A stretch of 7,437 nt of DNA from positions 1-7,437 of the forward strand of contig CAKRVX010000097.1 of NCBI GenBank assembly GCA_934409175.1. Direction: 5' to 3'. The stretch comes from an uncultured Blautia sp. Lineage in GTDB: Bacteria > Bacillota > Clostridia > Lachnospirales > Lachnospiraceae. Made by a program: the position numbers and the translations under genes. Positions 1 through 6,330 of this stretch are shown here, one piece after another. The first letter of the stretch is position 1; each line of letters opens with the position of its first letter. Below the pieces are notes generated by a model. That model did not search any database. It saw only the letters and a list, made by a program, of their open reading frames with translations, and had not been told where the DNA came from.

Positions 1-552
1 AAGCCGATCCTTTACGTAGGTATGGGAGAGAAACTCTCCGATCTGGAGCAGTTCTATCCGGACCGTATGGCATCCAGGATCCTGGGAATGGGCGATGTCA
101 TGAGTCTGATCGAGAAAGTGGAAGCATCCATTGATAAAGAACAGGCACAGGATATGCAGAAGAAGTTGAAGAAAATGGACTTTGACTTCAATGATTATCT
201 TACCAGCATGGAACAGATGAATAAGATGGGCGGTATCGGAAGTGTCCTGAACATGCTCCCGGGAATAGGTGGCAAGATGAAGGATATTGAGGGTATGATC
301 GATGAGAAAGCCATGGACAGAACGAAATCCATTATTCTTTCCATGACACCTCAGGAGAGATCCAATCCATCGATTTTAAACATTTCCAGAAAGAATCGTA
401 TTGCCAGAGGCGCAGGAGTGGACATCTCCGAAGTCAACCGTCTGGTGAAACAGTTTGAACAGAGTAAGAAAATGATGAAACAGATGCCGGGCCTTATGGG
501 CGGCAAGACAGGCAAACGAGGCGGAGGATTCAAACTTCCTTTCGGACTGTAG
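1..552 (+). CDS. ffh: Signal recognition particle protein Ffh, C-terminal part (5' truncated by window)
   Basis: This is the GTPase that binds 4.5S/SRP RNA and signal sequences of nascent membrane proteins and hands ribosomes to FtsY at the membrane. Frame 1 is open from base 1, so the start lies upstream and 183 residues are visible. Fragment residues 1-31 are the end of the GTPase (NG) domain, with the closing GMGEK loop (7-11) and the PDRMASRILGMGD linker (20-32). The rest is the methionine-rich M domain. It includes the IARGAGVDISEVNRLVKQF stretch (134-152), which is the SRP-RNA-binding helix-turn-helix signature of the family. The tail is rich in Met, Gly and Lys and ends in GGGFKLPFGL. 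A TAG stop ends the gene, and 93 bases separate it from rpsP. The identification is very secure. Nothing looks broken; the missing 5' part is only the window edge. Confidence 0.97.
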   Translation, partial: KPILYVGMGEKLSDLEQFYPDRMASRILGMGDVMSLIEKVEASIDKEQAQDMQKKLKKMDFDFNDYLTSMEQMNKMGGIGSVLNMLPGIGGKMKDIEGMIDEKAMDRTKSIILSMTPQERSNPSILNISRKNRIARGAGVDISEVNRLVKQFEQSKKMMKQMPGLMGGKTGKRGGGFKLPFGL

Positions 553-590
553 GCCAGAAGAAACTACGAGGTAGCGAAGCGAAACACGCT

Positions 591-621
591 TTGACATAAT
601 AATAACTTAAGAAAATAATAT
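591..621 (+). promoter_or_regulatory. Probable sigma-A promoter for rpsP and downstream genes
   Basis: A perfect TTGACA -35 box lies at 591-596. The -10 is either AATAAT at 614-619 (17-base spacer) or TAATAT at 616-621 (19-base spacer). Transcription would start near 626-629, only about 18 bases before the rpsP ATG and just ahead of its SD. The box lies in the AT-rich gap after ffh, where an internal promoter for a highly expressed ribosomal protein gene makes sense. The spacing ambiguity limits confidence. Confidence 0.55.
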
Positions 622-645
622 CATTTAAATGGAGGAAAAGAAACA

Positions 646-891
646 ATGGCAGTTAAAATCAGATTAAGAAGAATGGGACAGAAGAAAGCACCTTTTTATA
701 GAATCGTAGTTGCAGATTCCCGTTGCAAACGTGATGGAAGATGTATCGAAGAAATCGGAACATATGATCCAAACCTCGAGCCAAGCGCTGTTACAGTAGA
801 TGAAGAAGCAGCTAAAAAATGGCTTGCAGCTGGCGCTCAGCCAACAGACGTTGTTGCTAAAATCCTTAAAAATGCCGGAATCGAAAAATAA
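646..891 (+). CDS. rpsP: 30S ribosomal protein S16
   Basis: This protein binds 16S rRNA in the 30S body and is needed for small-subunit assembly. The 81-residue product matches the short S16 family. The N-terminal signature [20 protein letters not shown] (1-20) is followed by VVADSR (21-26), RDGR (29-32) and [10 protein letters not shown] (34-43). A strong GGAGG SD at 631-635, ten bases before the ATG, supports the start. Codon choice leans on GCT/GCA, GTT, AAA and GAA and differs from the neighbouring rimM and trmD, as expected for a highly expressed gene. Cysteines occur at positions 27 and 33, around the RDGR motif where many homologues have Ser, Tyr or Phe. A 61-base gap holding two short hairpins precedes khpA. 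Confidence 0.98.
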   Translation: MAVKIRLRRMGQKKAPFYRIVVADSRCKRDGRCIEEIGTYDPNLEPSAVTVDEEAAKKWLAAGAQPTDVVAKILKNAGIEK

Positions 892-897
892 TCAGAT

Positions 898-935
898 ATA
901 CCAGTAAGGTATTTCTGCAGCGTCCAGGTGGGACG
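898..935 (+). other. Two small hairpins in the rpsP-khpA spacer
   Basis: The 61-base spacer contains two 5-bp inverted repeats. The first is ATACC (898-902) with GGTAT (908-912), loop AGTAA. The second is CGTCC (921-925) with GGACG (931-935), loop AGGTG. The second ends six bases before the khpA SD (GGGAGG, 941-946). Neither is followed by a U-run, so they are not terminators. They could influence khpA translation or processing of the rpsP transcript. Stems this short also arise by chance. Confidence 0.3.
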
Positions 936-952
936 GGTCAGGGAGGTATGTA

Positions 953-1183
953 ATGAAAGAATTAGTGGAAGTAATTGCAAAATCTCTTGTTGAAAATCCG
1001 GATGAAGTAGTCGTAACAGAAACCGAAAAGGATGACGCAGTTATTGTAGAACTGAAAGTCGGACCTGCTGATATGGGCAAGGTCATCGGACGCCAGGGAA
1101 GAATAGCCAAGGCAATCCGGACCGTAGTAAAAGCGGCATCTTCAAAAAGCAGCAAAAAAGTGATTGTAGATATTCTGCAATGA
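953..1183 (+). CDS. khpA: KhpA-family KH-domain RNA-binding protein
   Basis: This small single-KH-domain protein (older name YlqC, UPF0109) binds RNA. In other Firmicutes it partners with KhpB/Jag and affects cell size or small-RNA function. The 76-residue product has the KH core VGPADMGKVIGRQGRIAKAIR (36-56), with the nucleic-acid-binding GxxG loop as GRQG (46-49). The flanking beta strands DAVIVELKV (28-36) and KKVIVDIL (68-75) complete the fold. The SD GGGAGG (941-946), six bases ahead, fixes the start. An ATG-TAA at 948-953 overlaps this start but is only one base from the SD and is unlikely to be used. Its place between rpsP and rimM is the standard location in Firmicutes. Confidence in the family is high; the cellular role in this organism is inferred. 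Confidence 0.95.
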   Translation: MKELVEVIAKSLVENPDEVVVTETEKDDAVIVELKVGPADMGKVIGRQGRIAKAIRTVVKAASSKSSKKVIVDILQ

Positions 1184-1191
1184 AAATAGGG

Positions 1192-1232
1192 TCAGGAGCT
1201 GTGGTTATCCATGGCTCCTGATTTGGGTTTTT
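1192..1232 (+). terminator. Hairpin with interrupted U-run between khpA and rimM (terminator or attenuator)
   Basis: TCAGGAGC (1192-1199) pairs with GCTCCTGA (1214-1221). The stem continues inward through two G-U pairs and TGG/CCA (1202-1204 with 1209-1211), closing on a TTAT loop, for 13 bp in all. TTTGGGTTTTT follows (1222-1232), a U-run broken by GGG. It begins nine bases after the khpA stop. The broken U-run suggests partial termination, which would set rpsP-khpA expression above that of rimM-trmD-queA. An RNase processing site is an alternative. No clear promoter is visible between it and rimM. Confidence 0.6.
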
Positions 1233-1259
1233 ACATTAATATATAGAAGGAGTCAGCAG

Positions 1260-1763
1260 ATGGAGGATTTATTAAAAGTTGGTGTGATCACCACAACACA
1301 CGGTGTAAGGGGAGAAGTAAAGGTTTATCCTACGACAGATGCAGACCGTTTTCTGGATCTGGAATACGTTCTGCTTGACACTGGCAAAGAAAAAAGAAAA
1401 CTGGAGATTCAGAATGTCAAATTTTTCAAAAACCTGGTGATCCTGAAATTCAAAGGCATTGATAATATCAATGATATCGAAATGTACAAACAGAGAGAAC
1501 TCTGGGTACCAAGGGAAGAGGCACAGGAACTTGACGAGGACGAATATTATATCGCAGATCTGATCGGAATGGATGTGGTACTGGAAGACGGCAGTCATTT
1601 TGGAACCCTGAAGGATGTGATGGAAACAGGTGCTAATGATGTATATATAGTAGAAGACGAAGGTGGTAAAGAAGTACTGCTTCCTGCCATCAAAGAATGC
1701 ATCCTGGATGTGGATGTTGAAAAAAATATTATGACTATACATCTGATGAAAGGATTAATCTAA
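1260..1763 (+). CDS. rimM: Ribosome maturation factor RimM
   Basis: RimM assists maturation of the 30S head and binds ribosomal protein S19. At 167 residues it has the usual length. The N-terminal RimM domain carries KVGVITTTHGVRGEVKVYP (6-24), where HGVRGEVKV is the family signature. The C-terminal PRC-barrel domain carries EYYIADLIGMDV (94-105), GANDVYIV (123-130) and EVLLPAI (137-143). The SD AGAAGGAG (1245-1252), seven bases before the ATG, fixes the start. The TAA stop is followed at once by the trmD ATG, so translation of the two is probably coupled. This pairing is conserved across bacteria. No anomalies were seen. Confidence 0.97.
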   Translation: MEDLLKVGVITTTHGVRGEVKVYPTTDADRFLDLEYVLLDTGKEKRKLEIQNVKFFKNLVILKFKGIDNINDIEMYKQRELWVPREEAQELDEDEYYIADLIGMDVVLEDGSHFGTLKDVMETGANDVYIVEDEGGKEVLLPAIKECILDVDVEKNIMTIHLMKGLI

Positions 1764-2522
1764 ATGAATTTTCATGTATTGACTCTGTTTCCGGAAATGA
1801 TCGAAAACGGTATGAATACAAGCATCACGGGAAGAGCTATTGCCAAAGGGCTTCTGACTCTGGAAGCTGTGAACATCCGTGATTTCGCTTTCAACAAACA
1901 TCAGAAAGTAGATGACTACACATATGGTGGCGGTGCGGGCATGCTGATGCAGGCAGAACCTGTATATCTTGCATATGAATCCATTGCCAGCCGCACGGCT
2001 AAGAAACCCAGAGTGGTTTATCTTACTCCTCAGGGGCAGGTATTCAATCAGTCCATGGCAAGAGAGATGGCGCAGGAGGAGGATCTGGTATTTCTCTGCG
2101 GCCATTATGAAGGAATCGATGAACGTGTTCTGGAAGAAATCGTTACAGATTATGTGTCCATCGGAGATTATGTTCTGACAGGCGGTGAACTTCCTGCTAT
2201 GGTCATGATGGATTCCATTTCCAGAATGGTGCCGGGAGTATTGAACAACCAGGAATCAGGAGAAACAGAATCCTTTGCCGGAAATCTGCTGGAATATCCC
2301 CAGTACAGCAGACCAGAAGAATGGCACAATAAGAAGGTGCCGGAAGTGTTAATGTCCGGACACCATGCAAATATAGAGAAATGGCGCAGAGAGCAATCCA
2401 TTTACCGTACGGCGAAAAGACGTCCGGATCTGCTGAAAAAGGCAGACCTTACGAATAAGGAATGGAACTATGTACGCCAGTTAAAGAAACAATGGAAAGA
2501 AGAAGAGGAACAGACAAAATGA
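1764..2522 (+). CDS. trmD: tRNA (guanine37-N1)-methyltransferase TrmD
   Basis: TrmD is a SPOUT-class enzyme that uses S-adenosylmethionine to make m1G37 next to the anticodon, which prevents +1 frameshifting. The product is 252 residues. Visible signatures are [14 protein letters not shown] (49-62), [12 protein letters not shown] (111-122) and [15 protein letters not shown] (132-146), the last two forming the trefoil-knot SAM site. Catalytic Arg154 is present ([10 protein letters not shown]). The residue matching the proposed general base Asp169 of the E. coli and H. influenzae enzymes is Glu here (ETESF, Glu169). The C-terminal tRNA-binding part carries [10 protein letters not shown] (178-187) and RRPDLL (219-224). 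The SD lies inside rimM (GAAAGGA, 1748-1754, nine bases before the ATG). The start codon directly follows the rimM stop, and the TGA stop overlaps the queA start. Confidence 0.97.
   Translation: MNFHVLTLFPEMIENGMNTSITGRAIAKGLLTLEAVNIRDFAFNKHQKVDDYTYGGGAGMLMQAEPVYLAYESIASRTAKKPRVVYLTPQGQVFNQSMAREMAQEEDLVFLCGHYEGIDERVLEEIVTDYVSIGDYVLTGGELPAMVMMDSISRMVPGVLNNQESGETESFAGNLLEYPQYSRPEEWHNKKVPEVLMSGHHANIEKWRREQSIYRTAKRRPDLLKKADLTNKEWNYVRQLKKQWKEEEEQTK
2504..2509 (+). promoter_or_regulatory. Ribosome binding site deciding the queA start
   Basis: AGAGGA inside the end of trmD lies nine bases before the ATG at 2519. This supports 2519 over the in-frame ATG at 2462, which has no comparable SD and would add 19 residues not typical of QueA. 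Confidence 0.75.
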
Positions 2523-3544
2523 AAACAGCAGATTTTTATTATGATCTTCCCCAGGAGCTTATCGCTCAGGATCCTCTTGAGGACAGAAGTTCATCCAGAT
2601 TAATGCATCTGTCTCTTGCGGACGGAAGTATTGAGCATCGTCATTTTACAGATATTCTGGATTATCTGGAGAAAGGGGACTGCCTGGTTATCAACGATAC
2701 GAAGGTAATTCCTGCCCGTTTATATGGACACAAAGAAGAAACAGGGGCTCTTATTGAGATCCTGCTTCTGAAACGCAGAGAGAATGATGTCTGGGAATGT
2801 CTGGTAAAACCAGGCAAGAAGGCCCGCCCGGGAGCAAAGATCACTTTCGGAAACGGCATTCTGAAAGGCGAGATCATTGATGTGGTAGATGAAGGAAATC
2901 GTCTGATTCAGTTCCATTATGAAGGAATTTTTGAGGAAATTCTGGATCAGTTAGGAGAAATGCCTCTGCCACCATACATCACCCATAAACTGAAGGATAA
3001 GAACAGATATCAGACTGTTTATGCGAAAAATGAAGGCTCTGCAGCAGCACCTACAGCAGGACTGCATTTTACAAAAGAACTTCTCGAAAAAGTAAAAGAA
3101 AAAGGTGTAAATATCGCGCATGTGACACTTCATGTAGGGCTTGGAACGTTTCGACCTGTAAAGGTAGATGATGTGGAAAGCCATCACATGCATTCTGAGT
3201 TTTATATAGTAGAAGAAGATCAGGCGCAACTGATCAATGATACAAAGAAAGCCGGAAAACGTGTGGTCGCTGTGGGAACCACAAGCTGCCGGACACTGGA
3301 ATCTGCTACAGGGGAAGATGGAATTCTCCGTGCAGGAAGCGGCTGGACAGAAATCTTTATCTATCCGGGTTATCATTTCAAAATGATCGATGGACTGATT
3401 ACTAACTTCCATCTGCCGGAGTCAACGCTTGTAATGCTTGTATCTGCACTGGCAGGAAAAGAAAATATTTTGCATGCCTATGAGACAGCAGTACAGGAAA
3501 AGTACAGATTTTTCTCCTTTGGCGATGCCATGATCATTATCTGA
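2519..3544 (+). CDS. queA: S-adenosylmethionine:tRNA ribosyltransferase-isomerase QueA
   Basis: QueA transfers and isomerises the ribosyl part of S-adenosylmethionine onto preQ1 at tRNA position 34, making epoxyqueuosine, the penultimate step to queuosine. The 341-residue product matches the family length. Signatures are the N-terminal [14 protein letters not shown] (6-19), [13 protein letters not shown] (58-70), [13 protein letters not shown] (173-185), [14 protein letters not shown] (201-214), [16 protein letters not shown] (295-310) and the C-terminal [10 protein letters not shown] (329-338). The start at 2519 is chosen because it overlaps the trmD stop as ATGA, has an SD, and gives the standard [11 protein letters not shown] start. 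It appears to be the last gene of the rimM-trmD-queA unit and is followed by a terminator. No Q-pathway partner such as tgt or queG lies in this window. Confidence 0.97.
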   Translation: MKTADFYYDLPQELIAQDPLEDRSSSRLMHLSLADGSIEHRHFTDILDYLEKGDCLVINDTKVIPARLYGHKEETGALIEILLLKRRENDVWECLVKPGKKARPGAKITFGNGILKGEIIDVVDEGNRLIQFHYEGIFEEILDQLGEMPLPPYITHKLKDKNRYQTVYAKNEGSAAAPTAGLHFTKELLEKVKEKGVNIAHVTLHVGLGTFRPVKVDDVESHHMHSEFYIVEEDQAQLINDTKKAGKRVVAVGTTSCRTLESATGEDGILRAGSGWTEIFIYPGYHFKMIDGLITNFHLPESTLVMLVSALAGKENILHAYETAVQEKYRFFSFGDAMIII

Positions 3545-3557
3545 TAAAATAGAAATA

Positions 3558-3614
3558 CCCGGATAAACTGCCGGAACATTTTGCAAATGTTTCAAGCTTA
3601 TCCGGGATTTTTTT
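3558..3614 (+). terminator. Bipartite rho-independent terminator after queA, possibly bidirectional
   Basis: Outer arms CCCGGATAA (3558-3566) and TTATCCGGG (3598-3606) pair perfectly over 9 bp. An inner hairpin, GGAACATTT (3573-3581) with AAATGTTTC (3585-3593), adds 9 bp with one G-U pair. Seven T follow at 3608-3614. It ends queA transcription. On the opposite strand the stem is followed by a T-rich stretch (complement of 3545-3557), so it may also stop the convergent gene ending at 3618. Confidence 0.9.
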
Positions 3615-3617
3615 AAT

Positions 3618-4949
3618 TTATTCTTCTGAATCCTCTCCGGTGTCCATATTGGAACTGTCGTCTGGATTTTCTGAATCATAGACAGTATCTGCTGAATTGC
3701 TCTCTGAAGAACCGGAGTCATTGTTATAAACAGCTGTAAAAGTAGTTCCCTCCGCAGTCTGAATCTCAGCACTTCTTTCGTTGATCTTTTCCAGGATTCT
3801 GTCTGCTTCATCCCCTTCTGCAGGTGTTGGCTGATAATTATTATATCCTTCATAAGCGGCAGAAGAAATGGAACAAGGGATCACATTGGTTACATTGTCT
3901 GCTTTTACACCGTTTGCATCAATGGTGAAAGTCTGCTGATAGATCATAGTGTCCATATCGCTTGGGGAACTGTTTCCGCCGAAACAGAAATTTCCCAGAC
4001 TGTAGACGATGTTTTTGCCCTTGTAAGTTTCAATACCCTGAAGAACGTGAGGGTGATGTCCGCATACCAAGTCTGCGCCTTCATCAATGGCCAGACGTCC
4101 AAGAGTAGTCTGATTGCTGTCCGGTACAGTCTCGGTTTCATTTCCCCAGTGGAAGATCACCACGATAAGCTGAGCGCCGTCAGATTTTACTTTGGCAATA
4201 TTATCTTTTAGCTGCTGTTCACGTTCCAGGTGGTCTTTCAGTTCATAGATTCCGACCAGTCCCACTTTAATTCCTTTTATATCCATAACTGCTGTTTCGT
4301 CATAGCCGAAATGGGTAATACCTGCACTGTCCAGTGCTTTCAGAGTGTCTTCATAGCTTTGATCACCGTAATCATGGCTGTGGTTATTTGCAGTATTTAC
4401 AGCTTCTACAGAACCTTCTGTAAGGATGGAAGTAAAAGAGGCAGGGCCTTTGAATGCAAAAGTCTTATCTTCTCTGGCATCGGATTCTGTCAGGGTACCC
4501 TCGAAATTGGCAATAGTTAGATCATCCTGGGAAAAAATGCTCTTTACATTTTGCAGGAAATAGTCTGCACCATAATTATCATAGTAGGCATTCAGACTGG
4601 TATCATAGTCAAAGGTCTCATCAGTACCCAATGTACAGTCACCGACTACACTTAAGGTCAGAGAAACAGGCTCTGCTGCAGAGTCAGATGGCTGAGAAAC
4701 TGTCTCATTATCTGAATTTGCGGATATTGCATTCTGAGCGGCTGCTTTTCTGGCAGCTCTGGAATTTCTGTAATTGCTGCAGCCACGTATACCTGCCAGG
4801 AGCAGGATAAATATAAGGACAAAAGCGCCTATTCCGCCGGCGATATAAAGCTTTCGGCGTGCTTCCCGATAATAACGTGACTTTTTATACAGGTTGCGTT
4901 TCCGTGCTGCAGCGGAATGATTATGAAGATTTTTCTTATGTACAGTCAT
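3618..4949 (-). CDS. Membrane-anchored CapA/PgsA-type poly-gamma-glutamate synthesis family protein (metallophosphatase fold)
   Basis: The 443-residue product has a CapA-type (PGA_cap) domain, which has a calcineurin-like metallophosphatase fold. Motifs are VVGDCTLG (101-108), NFEGTLT (148-154), NTANNHSHDYG (185-195), FHWGNE (266-271), GHHPHVLQG (297-305) and YSLGNF (316-321). Likely metal or active-site residues include Asp104, Glu150, Asn189, His190, His267 and His299/His301. One membrane segment (about 35-55) follows a very basic N-terminus with 12 Lys/Arg in residues 1-33, so the domain should face outside. The last 33 residues are acidic and Ser-rich with no Lys or Arg. The ATG at 4949 is chosen because of its SD and leader; the in-frame ATG at 5027 lies about seven bases after the predicted transcription start and has no SD. 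No capB or capC is nearby, so polyglutamate export is not supported, and the substrate is unknown. Confidence 0.9.
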   Translation of the reverse strand: MTVHKKNLHNHSAAARKRNLYKKSRYYREARRKLYIAGGIGAFVLIFILLLAGIRGCSNYRNSRAARKAAAQNAISANSDNETVSQPSDSAAEPVSLTLSVVGDCTLGTDETFDYDTSLNAYYDNYGADYFLQNVKSIFSQDDLTIANFEGTLTESDAREDKTFAFKGPASFTSILTEGSVEAVNTANNHSHDYGDQSYEDTLKALDSAGITHFGYDETAVMDIKGIKVGLVGIYELKDHLEREQQLKDNIAKVKSDGAQLIVVIFHWGNETETVPDSNQTTLGRLAIDEGADLVCGHHPHVLQGIETYKGKNIVYSLGNFCFGGNSSPSDMDTMIYQQTFTIDANGVKADNVTNVIPCSISSAAYEGYNNYQPTPAEGDEADRILEKINERSAEIQTAEGTTFTAVYNNDSGSSESNSADTVYDSENPDDSSNMDTGEDSEE

Positions 4950-4955
4950 AAAATA

Positions 4956-4963
4956 CTCACTTT
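4956..4963 (-). promoter_or_regulatory. Ribosome binding site deciding the capA-like gene start
   Basis: On the minus strand AAAGTGAG lies six bases before the ATG at 4949. It matches the GTGA part of the extended anti-SD rather than the core GGAGG, so it is a moderate site. It still favours this start over the upstream ATG at 5027. Confidence 0.55.
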
Positions 4964-5040
4964 CTTGAAACAATATAAGATATGTGCGGTCATGAGCAAG
5001 TAGCAAAAGCAGATTACAAATATCCACTTTATCACTAACA

Positions 5041-5069
5041 AGTATAAAGAGAATTCACAGAATCGTCAA
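5041..5069 (-). promoter_or_regulatory. Sigma-A promoter of the capA-like gene
   Basis: On the minus strand TTGACG (5069-5064) and TATACT (5046-5041) are separated by exactly 17 bases, each one mismatch from consensus. Transcription would start near 5034, giving a leader of about 85 bases before the ATG at 4949. No clear structured element was recognised in that leader. Confidence 0.8.
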
Positions 5070-5079
5070 TAAATAAGTC

Positions 5080-5108
5080 TTTTCATAAAATAAGATTTTT
5101 GTTATAAT
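5080..5108 (+). promoter_or_regulatory. Extended -10 promoter of nfo and the lipoprotein gene
   Basis: A perfect TATAAT (5103-5108) is preceded by TGT (5100-5102), forming an extended -10 element. A weak -35 TTTTCA (5080-5085) lies 17 bases upstream. The start would be near 5115, giving a leader of about 40 bases. Its -35 is ten bases from the -35 of the divergent promoter, so the two are arranged back to back. Confidence 0.8.
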
Positions 5109-5154
5109 AATGTTTCAAAAGGTTACATAAATATTACAGACAGAGGGTAAAGAT

Positions 5155-5991
5155 ATGCTATATATAGGAAATCATACAAGTTCATCCAAAGGTTACACGG
5201 CTATGGGGAGGCAGATGCTGAAAAACGGAGGAAATACCTTTGCTTTTTTTACCCGCAATCCAAGAGGCGGAAAGGCGAAGGAAATCGATCCGGCAGATGT
5301 GAAAAGATTTCTTGAACTGGCTGAAGAGAATAATTTCGGTAAACTGGTAGCTCATGCACCTTACACCATGAACTGCTGTGCTGCCAAAGAGAATCTCAGA
5401 GATTTTGCCAGAGAAACCATGGCAGATGATCTGAAACGTATGGAATATACACCTGGAAATTATTACAATTTTCATCCGGGCAGTCACGTAGGCCAGGGAG
5501 CAGAGATTGGCATTGCTAAGATTGCAGAGATCCTGAATGATGTTCTGACAGAAGATCAGAGTACCATTGTACTGCTGGAAACCATGTCGGGAAAAGGTTC
5601 CGAAGTAGGAAGAAATTTTCAGGAGCTGAGCCAGATCATTGATCAGGTGAAATATAAGGATAAAATGGGCGTTTGTCTGGATACCTGTCATGTGTGGGAT
5701 GGCGGGTATGATATTGTGAATGATCTGGACGGCGTCCTGAAAGAATTTGATCAGGTGATCGGTCTGGAACGTTTAAAAGCAATCCACCTTAATGACAGCA
5801 TGAACGGGCTTGGAAGCCATAAAGACCGCCATGCCAGGATCGGAGAAGGAGAGATCGGTCTGGAAGCACTGCTTGGGGTGATTAATCATCCTGCAGTCAA
5901 AGGACTTCCGTTTATTCTGGAAACGCCAAATGATGACGAAGGATGGGCTCGTGAGATAGCCATTCTCAGAGAAGGTTATAAAGAAAACTAA
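5155..5991 (+). CDS. nfo: Endonuclease IV (AP endonuclease, DNA repair)
   Basis: This trinuclear-zinc enzyme of base excision repair cuts DNA 5' of abasic sites and removes 3'-blocking groups. The 278-residue product has the TIM-barrel family pattern. All nine metal ligands of the E. coli enzyme have counterparts with steady offsets: His67, His107, Glu142, Asp176, His179, His211, Asp224, His226 and Glu256. The family signatures are [14 protein letters not shown] (139-152), [16 protein letters not shown] (172-187) and [19 protein letters not shown] (212-230). The SD AGAGGG (5142-5147), seven bases ahead, fixes the start. A well-formed extended -10 promoter lies upstream. It appears to be co-transcribed with the small lipoprotein gene 16 bases downstream. 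Confidence 0.97.
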   Translation: MLYIGNHTSSSKGYTAMGRQMLKNGGNTFAFFTRNPRGGKAKEIDPADVKRFLELAEENNFGKLVAHAPYTMNCCAAKENLRDFARETMADDLKRMEYTPGNYYNFHPGSHVGQGAEIGIAKIAEILNDVLTEDQSTIVLLETMSGKGSEVGRNFQELSQIIDQVKYKDKMGVCLDTCHVWDGGYDIVNDLDGVLKEFDQVIGLERLKAIHLNDSMNGLGSHKDRHARIGEGEIGLEALLGVINHPAVKGLPFILETPNDDEGWAREIAILREGYKEN

Positions 5992-6007
5992 AAAGGAGAA
6001 ATAGAAG

Positions 6008-6322
6008 ATGAAGAAATTCAGAATTTTACTGTTGACAGGTATGCTCCTGGGAGCGACAATGTTCGCAGGATGCGGAAAAAAAGCAGAAGATGATATTAAT
6101 AATAAAGAAGTATTTTCCGATGATCTGGAACCTCTGACGGAAGAGGAACTGGATGCTATGGATGCTGATACTTCGGGTGATGACATGGAACCTATTGATG
6201 AACCTTCAGAGGATGATACGCAGGATAACAGCAGCGATAAAACATCATCCAAGTCTGAAAACACAGATAATAAGAATGCAAAGGATACAGACAAGAATAC
6301 TACCAAAGACAGCAGTAAATAA
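6008..6322 (+). CDS. Small acidic lipoprotein of unknown function
   Basis: The 104-residue product begins with a lipoprotein signal: basic MKKFR, a hydrophobic stretch (6-20) and a lipobox FAGC with lipidated Cys22. The mature protein is therefore expected on the outer face of the membrane. Residues 27-73 are strongly acidic (EPLTEEELDAMDAD and similar). Residues 74-104 are a Ser/Lys/Asp/Asn/Thr-rich low-complexity tail. No folded domain is recognisable. The SD AAGGAG (5993-5998), nine bases before the ATG, supports a real gene. It follows nfo by 16 bases and is probably in the same transcript, although a role in DNA repair is not expected for a surface protein. It could be a spacer or stalk-like surface lipoprotein, or a truncated relic of a larger one. 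Function unknown. Confidence 0.8.
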   Translation: MKKFRILLLTGMLLGATMFAGCGKKAEDDINNKEVFSDDLEPLTEEELDAMDADTSGDDMEPIDEPSEDDTQDNSSDKTSSKSENTDNKNAKDTDKNTTKDSSK

Positions 6323-6330
6323 AGCAGCGT

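Noticed and set aside
948..953. Minimal ATG-TAA open frame overlapping the khpA start
   Set aside because: It is only one base from the SD, too close for normal initiation, and probably coincidental.
1272..1742. 156-residue minus-strand open frame antisense to rimM
   Set aside because: It is a shadow of a well-supported gene, rich in Phe, Ile and Cys with no recognisable domain.
2462..2518. Longer queA start adding 19 residues
   Set aside because: The ATG at 2519 has an SD, overlaps the trmD stop as ATGA and gives the usual QueA N-terminus; the added residues are the trmD C-terminal coding region read in another frame.
4776..4787. Possible lipobox ending at Cys57 of the capA-like protein
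   Set aside because: The sequence before it is AGIRGC with Arg at -2, unlike a lipobox, and the long basic N-terminus fits a membrane anchor instead.
4950..5027. Longer start of the capA-like gene adding 26 residues
   Set aside because: The ATG at 5027 lies about seven bases after the predicted transcription start and has no SD; the start at 4949 has a moderate SD and precedes a normal basic N-terminus and membrane segment.
4950..5034. Riboswitch or structured leader before the capA-like gene
   Set aside because: The roughly 85-base leader shows no recognisable aptamer core and no terminator hairpin.
5773..6306. 177-residue Ser-rich open frame on the minus strand
   Set aside because: It is antisense to nfo and the lipoprotein gene; the Ser-rich composition follows from complementing acidic codons, and it has no family motifs.
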